Assembly (NCBI GenBank): GCA_020974905.1
Contig: CP087563.1
Coordinates: 3,596,001 to 3,660,000, forward strand
Origin: Planctomycetes bacterium syqfu
GTDB taxonomy: Bacteria > Planctomycetota > Phycisphaerae > Phycisphaerales > Phycisphaeraceae
Length of the DNA: 64,000 nt
Direction: 5' to 3'
The notes under the pieces are model-generated. The model saw only the letters and a program-made list of their open reading frames with translations, was not told where the DNA came from and did no database searches. Shown one piece after another: positions 50,411 through 60,080 of this stretch; positions within the stretch are counted from its first letter, which is position 1; every line of letters starts with the position of its first letter. Both the position numbers and the translations under genes were made by a program.

Positions 50411-51928
50411 ATGAGTACCAAAAAGAACCGAACCGTCCGCGAGCTGGCAACAGGATTGGGGTTTCTCACCCCCAACATCCTGGGCTTCCTGACGTTCACG
50501 ACCATCCCGTTGATTTTCTCCATGATCATGGCGTTCTCCAACTGGGACCTGAAACTTCACAACATGTTCAAGCCCGAAGCGTCACCGCACTTTGTCGGGA
50601 TTGAAAACTTCCAACGCCTGTTGTCCAACTCCGACTTTTACAAGTACCTGGGCAACACCCTGTTCTTCATGATGAACATCCCGTTCACCATCGGCGGCTC
50701 ACTGATTTGTGCTCTGCTGCTGAGCAAGGACCTTCGCGGTGGCAGTAAGAAGTCGGCATTAATGATCATCGCCACGGCCATTCTCATTGCTTCGTGCATC
50801 ATGCTGACCCTGGTGGGCATGGGTGCTTCGGCGATGACGATTCTGGTCTGCGGACTGGGTTGCACCTTCCTGGTCGGTGGTGCCCTGGGTGGCTCAACGG
50901 TGTATCGCACACTGTTCTACCTGCCGCACTTTACCGCGGGTGTTGCAACTTACCTGTTGTGGAAGAAACTCTACAACCCCATCAGCGGCCCGATCAACCA
51001 GACGCTGAATCCGATCCTCAAGAAAGTTGAAGTCGCGGTGAATGCGACCAACTCCTCGGTGATCCAAAGTGGTCTGTGGATTGCAATCATCGTCATTGGT
51101 GCGATTCTGTTCATGGGCTTAAAACGTCTGAACACACTCTGGCGCGATGGCGACCTTGGCTCGCGTGCCATCATCCTGCCGATGTTTTTCCTGGTGCTTC
51201 CTTCGGTGATGGCATCGCAGTGGTTTCCGATCCAAGCTGCCCGTTACAGCATCGCGATTGTCGCAGGTGTGCTCCTGGCGGTGACCTTGTTCATGATCAT
51301 CACCTCCAAGCAGGAATTCGACTGCAAGCCGAGCAACGGTTTTGGTAACGCCTTGATGTTCTGCCTGTTCATGATGGTGATCCAGTTCATCGTCACCGGG
51401 TTGGGCATTGTCGCCTACAACCTGCCGGGCATGGCCGAGATCACGATTGACAACGGTGTTTCGGTCGGCGGACTCACTGCCCCGGAATGGCTCACCAGTT
51501 ACCACTGGGCCAAGCCTGCCCTGATGCTCATGGGTTTCTGGGGTGCGATTGGTTCAAACAACATGCTGCTTTATCTTGCAGCGTTGACCAACGTGCCGGG
51601 TGAACTCTATGAAGCTGCCGACATTGACGGTGCTTCACCTTTCCAGAAGTTCTGGAACGTCACCTGGCCCCAGCTTGCCCCGACGACTTTCTTCATCGTC
51701 GTCATGGCAATGATCGGCGGTCTTCAGGGTGGTTTTGAAATGGCCCGCACGATGACCAACGGTGGTCCGGCCGGTGCCACGACAACGTTGTCCTACAGTA
51801 TTTACACCGAGGGCTTTGTCACCGGTCGACTGGGCTACAGCTCATCATTCGCCTGGGTGCTCTTTGCCATGGTCTTTTCCATCACAATGTTCAACTGGAA
51901 GTTTGGTAGCCGATATGTCAATGACTAA
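50411..51928 (+). CDS. ABC transporter permease, MalF/UgpA type
   Basis: 505 residues, larger than the ~300 of common sugar permeases. It starts with the typical L-T-P-N-I-L-G-F-L and carries the EAA loop (E-A-A-D-I-D-G-A-S-P-F-Q-K-F-W) near residue 398-412. Extra helices lie between residues 110 and 320, as in MalF-like proteins with added membrane segments. It starts 3 bases after the binding-protein stop. The partner permease overlaps its end by 14 bases. Confidence 0.9.
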   Translation: MSTKKNRTVRELATGLGFLTPNILGFLTFTTIPLIFSMIMAFSNWDLKLHNMFKPEASPHFVGIENFQRLLSNSDFYKYLGNTLFFMMNIPFTIGGSLICALLLSKDLRGGSKKSALMIIATAILIASCIMLTLVGMGASAMTILVCGLGCTFLVGGALGGSTVYRTLFYLPHFTAGVATYLLWKKLYNPISGPINQTLNPILKKVEVAVNATNSSVIQSGLWIAIIVIGAILFMGLKRLNTLWRDGDLGSRAIILPMFFLVLPSVMASQWFPIQAARYSIAIVAGVLLAVTLFMIITSKQEFDCKPSNGFGNALMFCLFMMVIQFIVTGLGIVAYNLPGMAEITIDNGVSVGGLTAPEWLTSYHWAKPALMLMGFWGAIGSNNMLLYLAALTNVPGELYEAADIDGASPFQKFWNVTWPQLAPTTFFIVVMAMIGGLQGGFEMARTMTNGGPAGATTTLSYSIYTEGFVTGRLGYSSSFAWVLFAMVFSITMFNWKFGSRYVND

Positions 51929-52775
51929 TGCCGCCGATGTCACAAGTAATCGTCTGGTGCCCAAGAAATTCTTCGGCACATGGTTTCTGCATATCCTGCT
52001 GGCCTGCATGAGTCTGGGTCTGGCCCTTCCGTTTACATGGATGGTGCTCACCAGCTTCAAGCCGCTGACGGAAGTGCAGTCTGAAAACTGGATCCCCCAA
52101 CTCTGGCAGCCGGAGAACTACAAGGAAGTCTTCACCGTCGTTCCTTACGCCAAGTTCTACTGGAACTCGCTGTTCATCGCGTCGTGGGTCACTGCTCTGC
52201 AGGTCACCACCATCTCGCTGGCAGCGTTCTCCTTCTCCCGTTGTCAGTGGCCCGGTCGCGATAAAGTCTTCATGCTTTATCTGTCCACCATGATGCTTCC
52301 CGGTCTGGTCATGATGATCCCCAACTATCAGATCATGATCACACTGGGGCTGGTCGACACCTACATGGGTTTGATTCTCCCAGCCGCCTTCTCGGCGTTC
52401 GGCACGTTCCTGCTCCGACAGTTCATGCTCACCATCTCAACGAGCATCGATGAGTCAGCAGAGATCGACGGCGCCAGCAAATGGCGTCTGTTCTGGGACA
52501 TCATTCTCCCGCTGTGTCGCCCCGGTATCATCACTCTGACCATCTTCACCTTCATGGGTAACTACAACAGCTTCTTCTGGCCGTTGGTTATGCTCAAGAG
52601 CCAGGAACGCTACACACTGCCCATCGGTCTGTTGTTCTTCGACTCGACCCGTGGTCAGTCGACGCACCTGATGATGGCAGCGGTCACCATGGCCGTCATC
52701 CCCATGATCTTCATCTTCGTGCTCCTGCAGAAGTATCTGGTCAAGGGCATTCAGATGGGTGCCGTCAAGGGATAA
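51915..52775 (+). CDS. ABC transporter permease, MalG/UgpE type
   Basis: 286 residues. About six membrane helices, W-M-V-L-T-S-F-K near the start, and the EAA loop E-S-A-E-I-D-G-A-S-K-W-R-L-F-W-D-I at about 180-196. The ATG at 51915 lies inside the end of the upstream permease gene (14-base overlap), indicating coupled translation; the longer frame from 51762 is out of keeping with the family. No ATPase gene follows, so a shared MsmX-type ATPase from elsewhere is likely. Confidence 0.92.
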   Translation: MSMTNAADVTSNRLVPKKFFGTWFLHILLACMSLGLALPFTWMVLTSFKPLTEVQSENWIPQLWQPENYKEVFTVVPYAKFYWNSLFIASWVTALQVTTISLAAFSFSRCQWPGRDKVFMLYLSTMMLPGLVMMIPNYQIMITLGLVDTYMGLILPAAFSAFGTFLLRQFMLTISTSIDESAEIDGASKWRLFWDIILPLCRPGIITLTIFTFMGNYNSFFWPLVMLKSQERYTLPIGLLFFDSTRGQSTHLMMAAVTMAVIPMIFIFVLLQKYLVKGIQMGAVKG

Positions 52776-52815
52776 CCCCCAGCGTCATCGACGCGACAAC
52801 ACAATCACCAATCAA

Positions 52816-52852
52816 ACACGGTGCGACCTCACGTTGCACCGTGTTTTTTATT
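52816..52852 (+). terminator. Terminator of the ABC transporter operon
   Basis: Stem ACACGGTGC / GCACCGTGT with an 11-base loop, followed by TTTTTTATT, about 40 bases past the last permease. Confidence 0.85.
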
Positions 52853-52870
52853 GCGCAATTTGTCTCTCCC

Positions 52871-52894
52871 TAAAACCGCTTGCGGTTTATCGCG
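52871..52894. repeat. Short AAACCGC-type palindrome (copy 4)
   Basis: AAAACCGCTTGCGGTTTATC, same orientation as the copy at 28256, ending just where the large palindrome begins. Confidence 0.6.
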
Positions 52895-53054
52895 TTTTGC
52901 ATCAACATCTGCCACCCAACAAGGCACCCGCGGGAATCCTTCGGCTTCCAGCGGCTTTGATTGGCACTGCCAAGCTGCTGGAAGTTGCGCAGCAGATTCC
53001 TGCGGGGGTCTTGGAGGAAGTGAGAATAAAGCAGTATGTCTTGACGCAAAACGC
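52892..53054. repeat. Large imperfect palindrome
   Basis: GCGTTTTGC at 52892-52900 pairs with GCAAAACGC at 53046-53054, and inner blocks such as CCCGCGGGAATC and GATTCCTGCGGG and CTTCCAGC with GCTGGAAG also pair. The whole 163 bases would form a long, bulged hairpin. It fills most of the gap before the retropepsin-like gene. Confidence 0.6.
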
Positions 53055-53178
53055 TATAGCACGTCGAGATTGAATCAAAGTTAAATTCATATTTCCAAAA
53101 ACAATGCGGAACCGCATGTGGTTGAGAAAAAGCACAATCCGAAATTCGAAATCCGAAATTACTTGTTATCATGCACGC

Positions 53179-54180
53179 ATGAGACACCCCGCGATGTGCC
53201 TGGTGCTTCTTCTGATAGCCATGAGCCTGATCGGTTGCCAAGCCGAACTCCCACAGGCTGCCCCCCGGCAAATTCAGATCACCAGTCCGACCACCATCCC
53301 GATCAAGGTTTACAGCCATCTGCCCATTGTCACCGTCAAGATCAATGGCCAAGGTCCGTACAACCTCATCCTCGACACCGGTAGCCCCACCGTGGTACTC
53401 CGCCCTGATGTCGCTGATGAACTTAAACTGCCTCAAGGCATCATCCGAGGCACGGAGTTCGCCCGATCTATCGGCGGCGTGGACACCGTCAGCTTTCGAC
53501 ACATCAACCAACTCACGATCGGTGATGTCACTTGTGAACGTCTGGATGCCAAACTTGTGGACATCCCATCGGACTATCTGGGATCGTCAATTCGCATTGA
53601 TGGCTTGTTGGGTTTGCGTGTCTTTGCCCAATTGCTCTTGACCATCGACTATCCCAACAGTCAACTGATCCTCACGCCCGATGATTACCTGGGTGCTGAT
53701 GCACGCGATGTCATTGGCGCACGCTTACCTGATGCTGAGCATCTTCTCATTGACTTGCCCGTCAAGAACAAGGTGATGACCTTCACCCTCGACACCGGCA
53801 CGTCCATGGGCTTTTTCCTGACCGACGCCGATGCTCAGCAGTTGATCTTCGCTCAAGGCCCCATCGTCTCTGGCACCACCAACACACCCCACGGCCCGGT
53901 GGACATCCGCGTTGGGCGTATCAATCAGACAGTGCATCTTGCTAATCAACAAATCCAGCGCCCCATCGTCTACATTCGCCCCGGTGAGTATCCGCTGATC
54001 TCCTCGGAAAACCAGGACCCGCTTTTCGCCGATGCCACTTCCTTGATTGGTGGTGAGATTCTCAGGCACTTTGCCATCACCATCGACCAACGCAGTCGCC
54101 TGGTACGCTTTGCTCGCGCAAGCAACAAACCCATCCAAATGCGTGGCTACAGTCAACCGAAATTCAATCCGTTGGACTAA
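53179..54180 (+). CDS. Retropepsin-like aspartic protease, lipoprotein
   Basis: 333 residues from the ATG at 53179, which starts a lipoprotein signal peptide (L-V-L-L-L-I-A-M-S-L-I-G-C). Two retropepsin-type catalytic motifs follow: L-I-L-D-T-G-S-P-T near 70 and F-T-L-D-T-G-T-S-M near 205, so one chain may hold both halves of an active site. PDZ is absent. It is probably anchored in the outer membrane or cell envelope. The longer frame from 53104 adds sequence with no start support. It overlaps the convergent ABC-F gene's end by 17 bases. Confidence 0.85.
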   Translation: MRHPAMCLVLLLIAMSLIGCQAELPQAAPRQIQITSPTTIPIKVYSHLPIVTVKINGQGPYNLILDTGSPTVVLRPDVADELKLPQGIIRGTEFARSIGGVDTVSFRHINQLTIGDVTCERLDAKLVDIPSDYLGSSIRIDGLLGLRVFAQLLLTIDYPNSQLILTPDDYLGADARDVIGARLPDAEHLLIDLPVKNKVMTFTLDTGTSMGFFLTDADAQQLIFAQGPIVSGTTNTPHGPVDIRVGRINQTVHLANQQIQRPIVYIRPGEYPLISSENQDPLFADATSLIGGEILRHFAITIDQRSRLVRFARASNKPIQMRGYSQPKFNPLD

Positions 54181-55714
54181 ACCCATCGGTGTCATCCCAC
54201 CTTTGACTCACGCGCAACTGCGAATCACCAGCGTCATGTTCACGTTCAATCGCCCAGCGTGTTCGGGTTAATGCTTTGAGAAATCGTTGATCATGACTCA
54301 CCAGCAGTAAACCACAGGGACACTGTGCCAACGCTTGCTCAAGACATTCAGTGGATGGCAGGTCCAGATGGTTCGTCGGTTCATCCATGATGATCAATGA
54401 CACAACATTGATCACACCAAGCGCCAACAGTAATTTTCGGAGTTCACCGGGGCTGGGCATGTCCGTCTCCAGTAAACGCTGTGGGTCCGACCCCAGACAA
54501 CTCACCACATTCATCAGTTGACCAAGCTTCTCCCCGGAACACATACGTACCTGTTTGAGAACCTCAACCGACTGTGCTGCGGTGACCTCCTGGGGCATAT
54601 ATAACACCTGCTTAATGGGAATGGACAGATGGTTGATGAGATGTGTGATCAACGTACTCTTGCCTGTACCATTGGGTCCGACCAGTCCGATTCTGTCATC
54701 AGGTTTCATGGCAAGATCGGGGATGTCTAAACCTGTCTGAGATTCCAAAGTGTCACCAAAGGCAATGGTCTGCGCGGGAACGCGAAACAGAAAATCCATC
54801 TTGCTGCGTGCATCGGCAAGCCAGATGCCAAGCGAAGCTTCTTTGCGAACGAATGTCGCGTCGAGTTGCTGCTGAGCCTTGGCTTGACGGCCTTTGATCT
54901 GATTCAGTGAAGCGCCTGCTTGACTGTCGGTTAATCGTGCGAGATTGATCTTGCTTCTTGTATCCGCATCGTGTTTGCCAACACCGCGTTTGGAGCGGTT
55001 CTTGTGTTCAGCAGCAGCGTTGGCGCGTCTGCGATCGGTCTCCTGTTTAAGGCGTTTGACTTCGGATCGCATCTGCTGACGTTGCTTGATCAGTCGTTGA
55101 TGATCTGCCTTGGTTTGCTCTACGCCATGCGTGTACCCACCCGGTCGTAGCGTTGCATCAGGCGGTTGAAGAAACAGGCATTGATGGCACAAGGTATCGA
55201 GAAAATCCCGATCATGACTGACGAGTAAACCAATCCTACGAAAATTTGCCAACGCATCAAGAAGCATGGCGCGGGCCTGGTTGTCAATATGATTGGAAGG
55301 TTCATCAATCGCCAGAACAGCAGGTTCAGCCCACAATGCCGCAGCAATCTGAGCACGTTTACGTTCGCCGTGACTTAACGTCGACCAACGCGCCAACCAA
55401 TCCTCTGAGACACCGAGTTTACCCCGTAGTTCCCATGCTTTCCCGTCCATGGCGTCCATGAAAGGCGCAAGCAAAACCGGTGGGGCATCCGTACGCTGAG
55501 CACAATAGACAAACGGTTTGGGAGTGTGGATCGTCCCGGCATCAGGCACTTGTGCACCAGATGCCAACTGCAGCAACGTGGTCTTGCCCGAACCATTGGC
55601 TCCGACAATCCCCGTCCATCCTCGGTTCATGCGCACCGATAAATCTGAAAACAGTGGCAGACTCAAGCCATCATACGAAAAGTAAACCCCGTGGAAATCA
55701 AGGAATTGATTCAT
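54164..55714 (-). CDS. ABC-F type ATPase
   Basis: 516 residues with two ATP-binding cassettes and no membrane part. Walker A motifs G-A-N-G-S-G-K-T-T and G-P-N-G-T-G-K-S-T, Walker B A-I-D-E-P-S-N-H and I-M-D-E-P-T-N-H-L-D. The first signature is L-S-H-G-E, and the second reads P-S-P-G-E, departing from L-S-G-G-E/Q. A long basic linker of about 90 residues joins the halves, as in ribosome-protecting ABC-F proteins. It may act on the ribosome; which antibiotic or stall is unknown. Confidence 0.9.
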   Translation of the reverse strand: MNQFLDFHGVYFSYDGLSLPLFSDLSVRMNRGWTGIVGANGSGKTTLLQLASGAQVPDAGTIHTPKPFVYCAQRTDAPPVLLAPFMDAMDGKAWELRGKLGVSEDWLARWSTLSHGERKRAQIAAALWAEPAVLAIDEPSNHIDNQARAMLLDALANFRRIGLLVSHDRDFLDTLCHQCLFLQPPDATLRPGGYTHGVEQTKADHQRLIKQRQQMRSEVKRLKQETDRRRANAAAEHKNRSKRGVGKHDADTRSKINLARLTDSQAGASLNQIKGRQAKAQQQLDATFVRKEASLGIWLADARSKMDFLFRVPAQTIAFGDTLESQTGLDIPDLAMKPDDRIGLVGPNGTGKSTLITHLINHLSIPIKQVLYMPQEVTAAQSVEVLKQVRMCSGEKLGQLMNVVSCLGSDPQRLLETDMPSPGELRKLLLALGVINVVSLIIMDEPTNHLDLPSTECLEQALAQCPCGLLLVSHDQRFLKALTRTRWAIEREHDAGDSQLRVSQRWDDTDGFSPTD

Positions 55715-55996
55715 GACTAATCTCTGGCAACATACATCGCGGTATCACAGTCGGTGATAACCGTTTGAAAAAGAACATGACCCATCGGCCAACCAGAAGA
55801 GATCAAGCATGCATTTTCATCAGAAGCTTCCAATTCCTTGGTGTGAGATCAGAGCAGTATAAAATTTTCGCACGGATACACAAGCCTGTTTCACAGCCAA
55901 CGTGAGACATCTGGTATCAAATAGTGCAACAACAAGCATCTCGCATCGGTCAACACAGACATCACACGGCAGGATATCGATATCAAAAAAAGATTT

Positions 55997-57976
55997 TCAA
56001 GCCGTCACCCATGTGTTGAAAAGCGAATCCGGCCCCCATGTATTACCTGCAGATGAAAAATCACAGAACGGTACCGTACTCTGATTAGAGAAGATCACAT
56101 CGTAGGTTTTCCATATCTGCTCATGATTACCAGCAGGTTTGATACCAACAATTTGATTCACATCCAAGGGCCCAAATACTGCATCGCGTGAGAGCATCCG
56201 GACATCACGTGCTAAAACCAACGGGCCATACATCAGCACGTTGGCGGGGGTATGCGGCTGGATATCTGTTGAACGGATAATCTGCTGTGTGTTGTATCCG
56301 ACATCACTTTGGATACCTTGTTCCAGGATAAAACCACGCTTGCACCAATCCTGCTCATGCCAACGGATGCGTGGATCGTCTTGAGCAATGCGATGCGCTT
56401 CAAACGGTTCGGTGCGTACTGCCAGTTTAAACGCAATGGTTAGTGTCTGATGTTTCTGCCATGTCCGTTGAAGGCAGAACCATTGGCTATGCTCATCATG
56501 TTGCGATGTCTCTGCGATGACCTGGCCATCAAGTTTGACGGTCATTTGCTTACACCAATGCGGAACGCGCAGGTTCAACGTCAGTTGTTTGGGTTCGGGC
56601 AGTCTCCATTGCAACGTAACAGGTTCCCCAGCAAGAAAGTCTCCCGTCATGATGAATTGCATGGCTTGGCCATTTTCACAAATGATCCTGCCTGCTGATT
56701 CGTTATAGAGTCCCATGTAAAGTTGATCTGCTTCGTACATCATCGCTGATTGAGCTGCTTGTAAATATCCACGCGGGAGATTGGCAACGCAACACTGATG
56801 GTGTTCAAGAAAATGCTTGTGTGCAGGGATATGTTGATGAGACAAACGCAAGCGGCGCAACCCCCATTTGCCATCCCAACGCATACCACACAAGAGCGTG
56901 TTGTAGAGTGTGCGTTCCATTTCGTCGAGATAATGAACATCAGCAGTCAGTCGGTACAGCGCGTAAGACAGTCGGTTCCAATAGACCGCATCACAGATTT
57001 CCGCCAATGTGTTTTTGAGAAATCGCGAACCAATGAACTTGTCATCGTAACTCACCGATCCCACGGGGCTGCGTTCCCATGTGACGAGTTGATGGTGTAT
57101 GTTCCGAGCCGCAATCAGATAATCAGCATGTCCCGTAACTTCGTAAAGATCAACCATGCCTTCGACACAGGAGATCAATTCATAACTCTTGGCCCAATCT
57201 TCGGGGTGATCAAACCATTGGTCAATGGGGAGATTGGCAAGCCCCTTGCGTAGAATGTCGGGGATGCCCATTGGATGCTGCTGCCATTGATCAACGATAT
57301 GCAATGCAAAGTCCAGATAGCGTTGCTGCTGTGTTTGGCGGTAAAGCTTGACGACCGGACCGAGAATCGACGTGCTGGGTAATCCGCAGAATTGACCGGT
57401 TTGAATGATCGATGATTGACCGGGTCCAAACTCGCTGATGAGGTGATCACAGAATTGCTCAGCACGTTGGAGAATCGTCGCATCATCCAATAAAGCTGCA
57501 GCTTCGAGAAGCGCCCAAAGCGTATATTTGCGGCACCAGATATTCCACGTGTTCTTGCCAGCGCAGCAGGAATCTTGATAGGTTCCGATATAGCCGTTGT
57601 CATCCTGGGTGTTGAGCAATCCGGTGACGGCATCGGCAATGGTCTGCTTGAGCGTGTCATCCTGCGGGTCATAGCGATAGGCTGCGATGGCAGAGAGGAT
57701 CCATTTGCCCCAAAACTCGCCACGCCAGACGCCACGTCCCGTATGTGATCGATCGTCCATACGCAGTTGGAAGGCTTCCTGAGTTTCGGGATAAATCTGC
57801 TTGCGTGCAAAGTCCGAACGAATTCGATTTTCAACCGACTGGTTAATGCGTTGGCCAAGGTGCCCACCGAATTGCCAGTGTTCTGCCGGTCGGAGACGGG
57901 TTTGTTTTTTTGCGTGTTGAGTCTGCATGAGATGACCTTCTGATGGATTGATGCTGATGCCAGATATTTTAGTCAT
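55997..57976 (-). CDS. GH127-family glycoside hydrolase (beta-L-arabinofuranosidase-like)
   Basis: 659 residues without a signal peptide. The middle has A-E-I-C-D-A-V-Y-W-N-R-L and later H-H-Q-C-C-V-A-N-L-P-R-G. These correspond to the glutamate and cysteines that bind zinc and act in GH127 (HypBA1-like) enzymes; the early E-x-C spacing agrees. The C-terminal ~200 residues are the usual beta-sandwich parts. GGAAGG precedes the ATG at 57976. It is divergent from an AraC regulator at 58061, so a plant-type arabinose glycan is a likely inducer. Substrate use is inferred. Confidence 0.85.
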   Translation of the reverse strand: MTKISGISINPSEGHLMQTQHAKKQTRLRPAEHWQFGGHLGQRINQSVENRIRSDFARKQIYPETQEAFQLRMDDRSHTGRGVWRGEFWGKWILSAIAAYRYDPQDDTLKQTIADAVTGLLNTQDDNGYIGTYQDSCCAGKNTWNIWCRKYTLWALLEAAALLDDATILQRAEQFCDHLISEFGPGQSSIIQTGQFCGLPSTSILGPVVKLYRQTQQQRYLDFALHIVDQWQQHPMGIPDILRKGLANLPIDQWFDHPEDWAKSYELISCVEGMVDLYEVTGHADYLIAARNIHHQLVTWERSPVGSVSYDDKFIGSRFLKNTLAEICDAVYWNRLSYALYRLTADVHYLDEMERTLYNTLLCGMRWDGKWGLRRLRLSHQHIPAHKHFLEHHQCCVANLPRGYLQAAQSAMMYEADQLYMGLYNESAGRIICENGQAMQFIMTGDFLAGEPVTLQWRLPEPKQLTLNLRVPHWCKQMTVKLDGQVIAETSQHDEHSQWFCLQRTWQKHQTLTIAFKLAVRTEPFEAHRIAQDDPRIRWHEQDWCKRGFILEQGIQSDVGYNTQQIIRSTDIQPHTPANVLMYGPLVLARDVRMLSRDAVFGPLDVNQIVGIKPAGNHEQIWKTYDVIFSNQSTVPFCDFSSAGNTWGPDSLFNTWVTA

Positions 57977-58060
57977 GTGACCTTCCAGACAGCTTGACCT
58001 GGCTTGACGATTCCTGCTCTTTTTCTGGACGGTTTTACTTCAAGATATTATGCTTTGCTG

Positions 58061-58960
58061 ATGACAAGTCGATTTGAACCTTCTACGCATTGGCAATCTC
58101 AAACAGTGGGATTGTCAGCACAGCAGCCGGTGCGCGTGTTTCAAACGCAGCATAATGACGAGCGAAACCCGCGCCATGACCACGATTTCTGGGAAATCGT
58201 CATGGTCATATCCGGCAAAGCAATTCACGAAATCGACATAGGCGCACATCCCATCAAATCTCAACAGGCGATTATCATTCGGCCTGGCAACTTTCACAGC
58301 TTCCACACTTGTCGTAAACTCAATATTCTTAACTGCGTATTCCTGCCATCTGTAATTGAAAATGAATTGGCCTGGCTGCTTGAGGAACCGGCAGTAGGCC
58401 AGATGCTTTACCATCCGATGAACACCAAACAATTGGGCTCGACTGTCATTAACTGTTCCCGAAAACACGCCCAACGATGCCTTGATAGCATCAAACCAAT
58501 CATCTCAAGCAGCCAATCCGCACACATGCCTGTGAGCCGATCCAACGCCATCAATCGCGTTGCGACAGTGATCAGTGAGTTGGCTGAACAATGGGCCGGC
58601 CAGCACGATCTGTCCGAAGAGTGCATCTCACCGGTGGTGTATCGGACGATGCAACGACTGACGGAACAACCAGAACATCCCTGGCAGATGGATGCATTGG
58701 CTGATCAGGTTCATTGCTCCAAAGCCTATCTCACGCGACTGTTCTCCGCCGCGATGGGTATCTCCCCCATGGCGTATCTGGCACAGGTTCGAGCAGAGCA
58801 GGCTGCAATCCTGTTGCGTCGGACCCTTGAGCCTGTTTCACATATCGCAGAGCGAACGGGATACCCCAACGCGGAGCATTTTTCCCGGCGTTTTCGGGAT
58901 CATTTCCTCATGACACCTTCAGCGTACAGAAGGCGACATCAAAAATATCCCACGTATTAG
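58061..58960 (+). CDS. AraC family transcriptional regulator
   Basis: 299 residues from the ATG at 58061. The cupin-like N-terminus has R-H-D-H-D-F-W-E near 43 and G-N-F-H-S-F-H, a typical sugar-sensing pocket, followed by a C-terminal pair of helix-turn-helix motifs: L-A-D-Q-V-H-C-S-K-A-Y-L-T-R-L-F and I-A-E-R-T-G-Y-P-N-A-E-H-F-S-R-R-F. It is divergent from the GH127 gene and most likely its activator. The TTG at 58004 is an alternative but weak start. Confidence 0.9.
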   Translation: MTSRFEPSTHWQSQTVGLSAQQPVRVFQTQHNDERNPRHDHDFWEIVMVISGKAIHEIDIGAHPIKSQQAIIIRPGNFHSFHTCRKLNILNCVFLPSVIENELAWLLEEPAVGQMLYHPMNTKQLGSTVINCSRKHAQRCLDSIKPIISSSQSAHMPVSRSNAINRVATVISELAEQWAGQHDLSEECISPVVYRTMQRLTEQPEHPWQMDALADQVHCSKAYLTRLFSAAMGISPMAYLAQVRAEQAAILLRRTLEPVSHIAERTGYPNAEHFSRRFRDHFLMTPSAYRRRHQKYPTY

Positions 58961-59019
58961 ACTTTGTTGATGTGTTCAACTTCAGGTCCATGGAATAAAC
59001 TGACAGCTTCAACGACTTC

Positions 59020-60078
59020 ATGAAATGGTTAACCCGATCCCTGTACATGGAATCCATGATCATGCCCCGCTCCGCCCAAACTCACGCAATCACACAAACT
59101 TCAGACAAACCATCTGCAATTATGAATCATCTGATGACATGGCTCATGGGTTTGTCTTTGCTCATGGTCTTGAGTATCAGCACAGCCGTACACGCACAAA
59201 CGGTCCCCATGGCCCAAACACAGGCTGACGGTTTCTACCGCATGATGGTGGGTCAGTTTGAGTTGACAGCCTTCTCCGACGGAACCAACCCCAAGGACAT
59301 CGCAGCGATCATGAGTGATCCCGCCAAGGTCCGTTCTGAGTTTGAAAAGATTCACCTTGCCATGCCCTACCAGTCGTCTTACAACGTGTACCTGATTCAC
59401 ACCGGCAAAGAACTGGTAATGATCGACACCGGACGTGGCGGTCTAAACGGACAACTCCTGAAAAACCTGGCCAAGTCCGGCTACAAACCAGAACAGGTTG
59501 ATGCGATTCTCATCACACACATGCACGGCGACCATGTCGGCGGGTTGAGCCTGAATGGTAATCGCCAATTCCCCAATGCCGTTGTCTATGCCAGCAAACA
59601 GGAAGCCGACTTCTGGCTGAATATCAACCTTGGAGCTTATGAAAATCCCCATTGGGCAGGTAATGCCAAGCGCGCCCGAGCCAATGTCAATCCCTATGTT
59701 CAAGCAGGGAAGTTCAAGACCTTTGATGATCCAACGAAGTTGTTTGAAGGTATCCAAACCCTTCCGACGTATGGTCATACTCCCGGTCACAGTGCTTTTT
59801 TGGTGGAAAGTCTGAATCGCAGTGTGCTGTTTATTGGCGACACGATTCACTGTGCCGAAGTTCAATTCACGCACCCGACGATTACGATTCAATATGACGT
59901 CAAGCCGGATCATGCCCGGGACACGCGCCTTGCGTTATTCAAAATGGCATCGGAGAAGGGACACATCATTGCTGGACCACACATCTCATTCCCGGGGTTG
60001 GGTCATTTAAGTCAAACCGGTGTTGGTTTTAGATGGGTGCCCGTGCAGTATCAGCATCAAGTCAAAGCCAGTGACTAA
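59020..60078 (+). CDS. Metallo-beta-lactamase-fold hydrolase, secreted
   Basis: 352 residues. The signal peptide is internal (L-M-G-L-S-L-L-M-V-L-S-I-S-T-A-V-H-A-Q, at about residues 43-61), so the ATG at 59122 (M-N-H-L-M-T) may be the true start. The fold's metal motifs are clear: I-T-H-M-H-G-D-H-V near 165, G-H-T-P-G-H-S-A, F-I-G-D-T-I-H, and a final H in I-A-G-P-H. It could be a lactonase- or lipase-like hydrolase; the substrate cannot be told. A GNAT gene starts 2 bases after it. Confidence 0.87.
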   Translation: MKWLTRSLYMESMIMPRSAQTHAITQTSDKPSAIMNHLMTWLMGLSLLMVLSISTAVHAQTVPMAQTQADGFYRMMVGQFELTAFSDGTNPKDIAAIMSDPAKVRSEFEKIHLAMPYQSSYNVYLIHTGKELVMIDTGRGGLNGQLLKNLAKSGYKPEQVDAILITHMHGDHVGGLSLNGNRQFPNAVVYASKQEADFWLNINLGAYENPHWAGNAKRARANVNPYVQAGKFKTFDDPTKLFEGIQTLPTYGHTPGHSAFLVESLNRSVLFIGDTIHCAEVQFTHPTITIQYDVKPDHARDTRLALFKMASEKGHIIAGPHISFPGLGHLSQTGVGFRWVPVQYQHQVKASD

Positions 60079-60080
60079 TC

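Noticed and set aside
51762-51914. N-terminal extension of the second permease
   Set aside because: It overlaps the first permease gene by far, is not hydrophobic, and the ATG at 51915 gives the normal family length.
53104-53178. N-terminal extension of the retropepsin-like protein
   Set aside because: It would put 25 polar residues before a perfect lipoprotein signal peptide.
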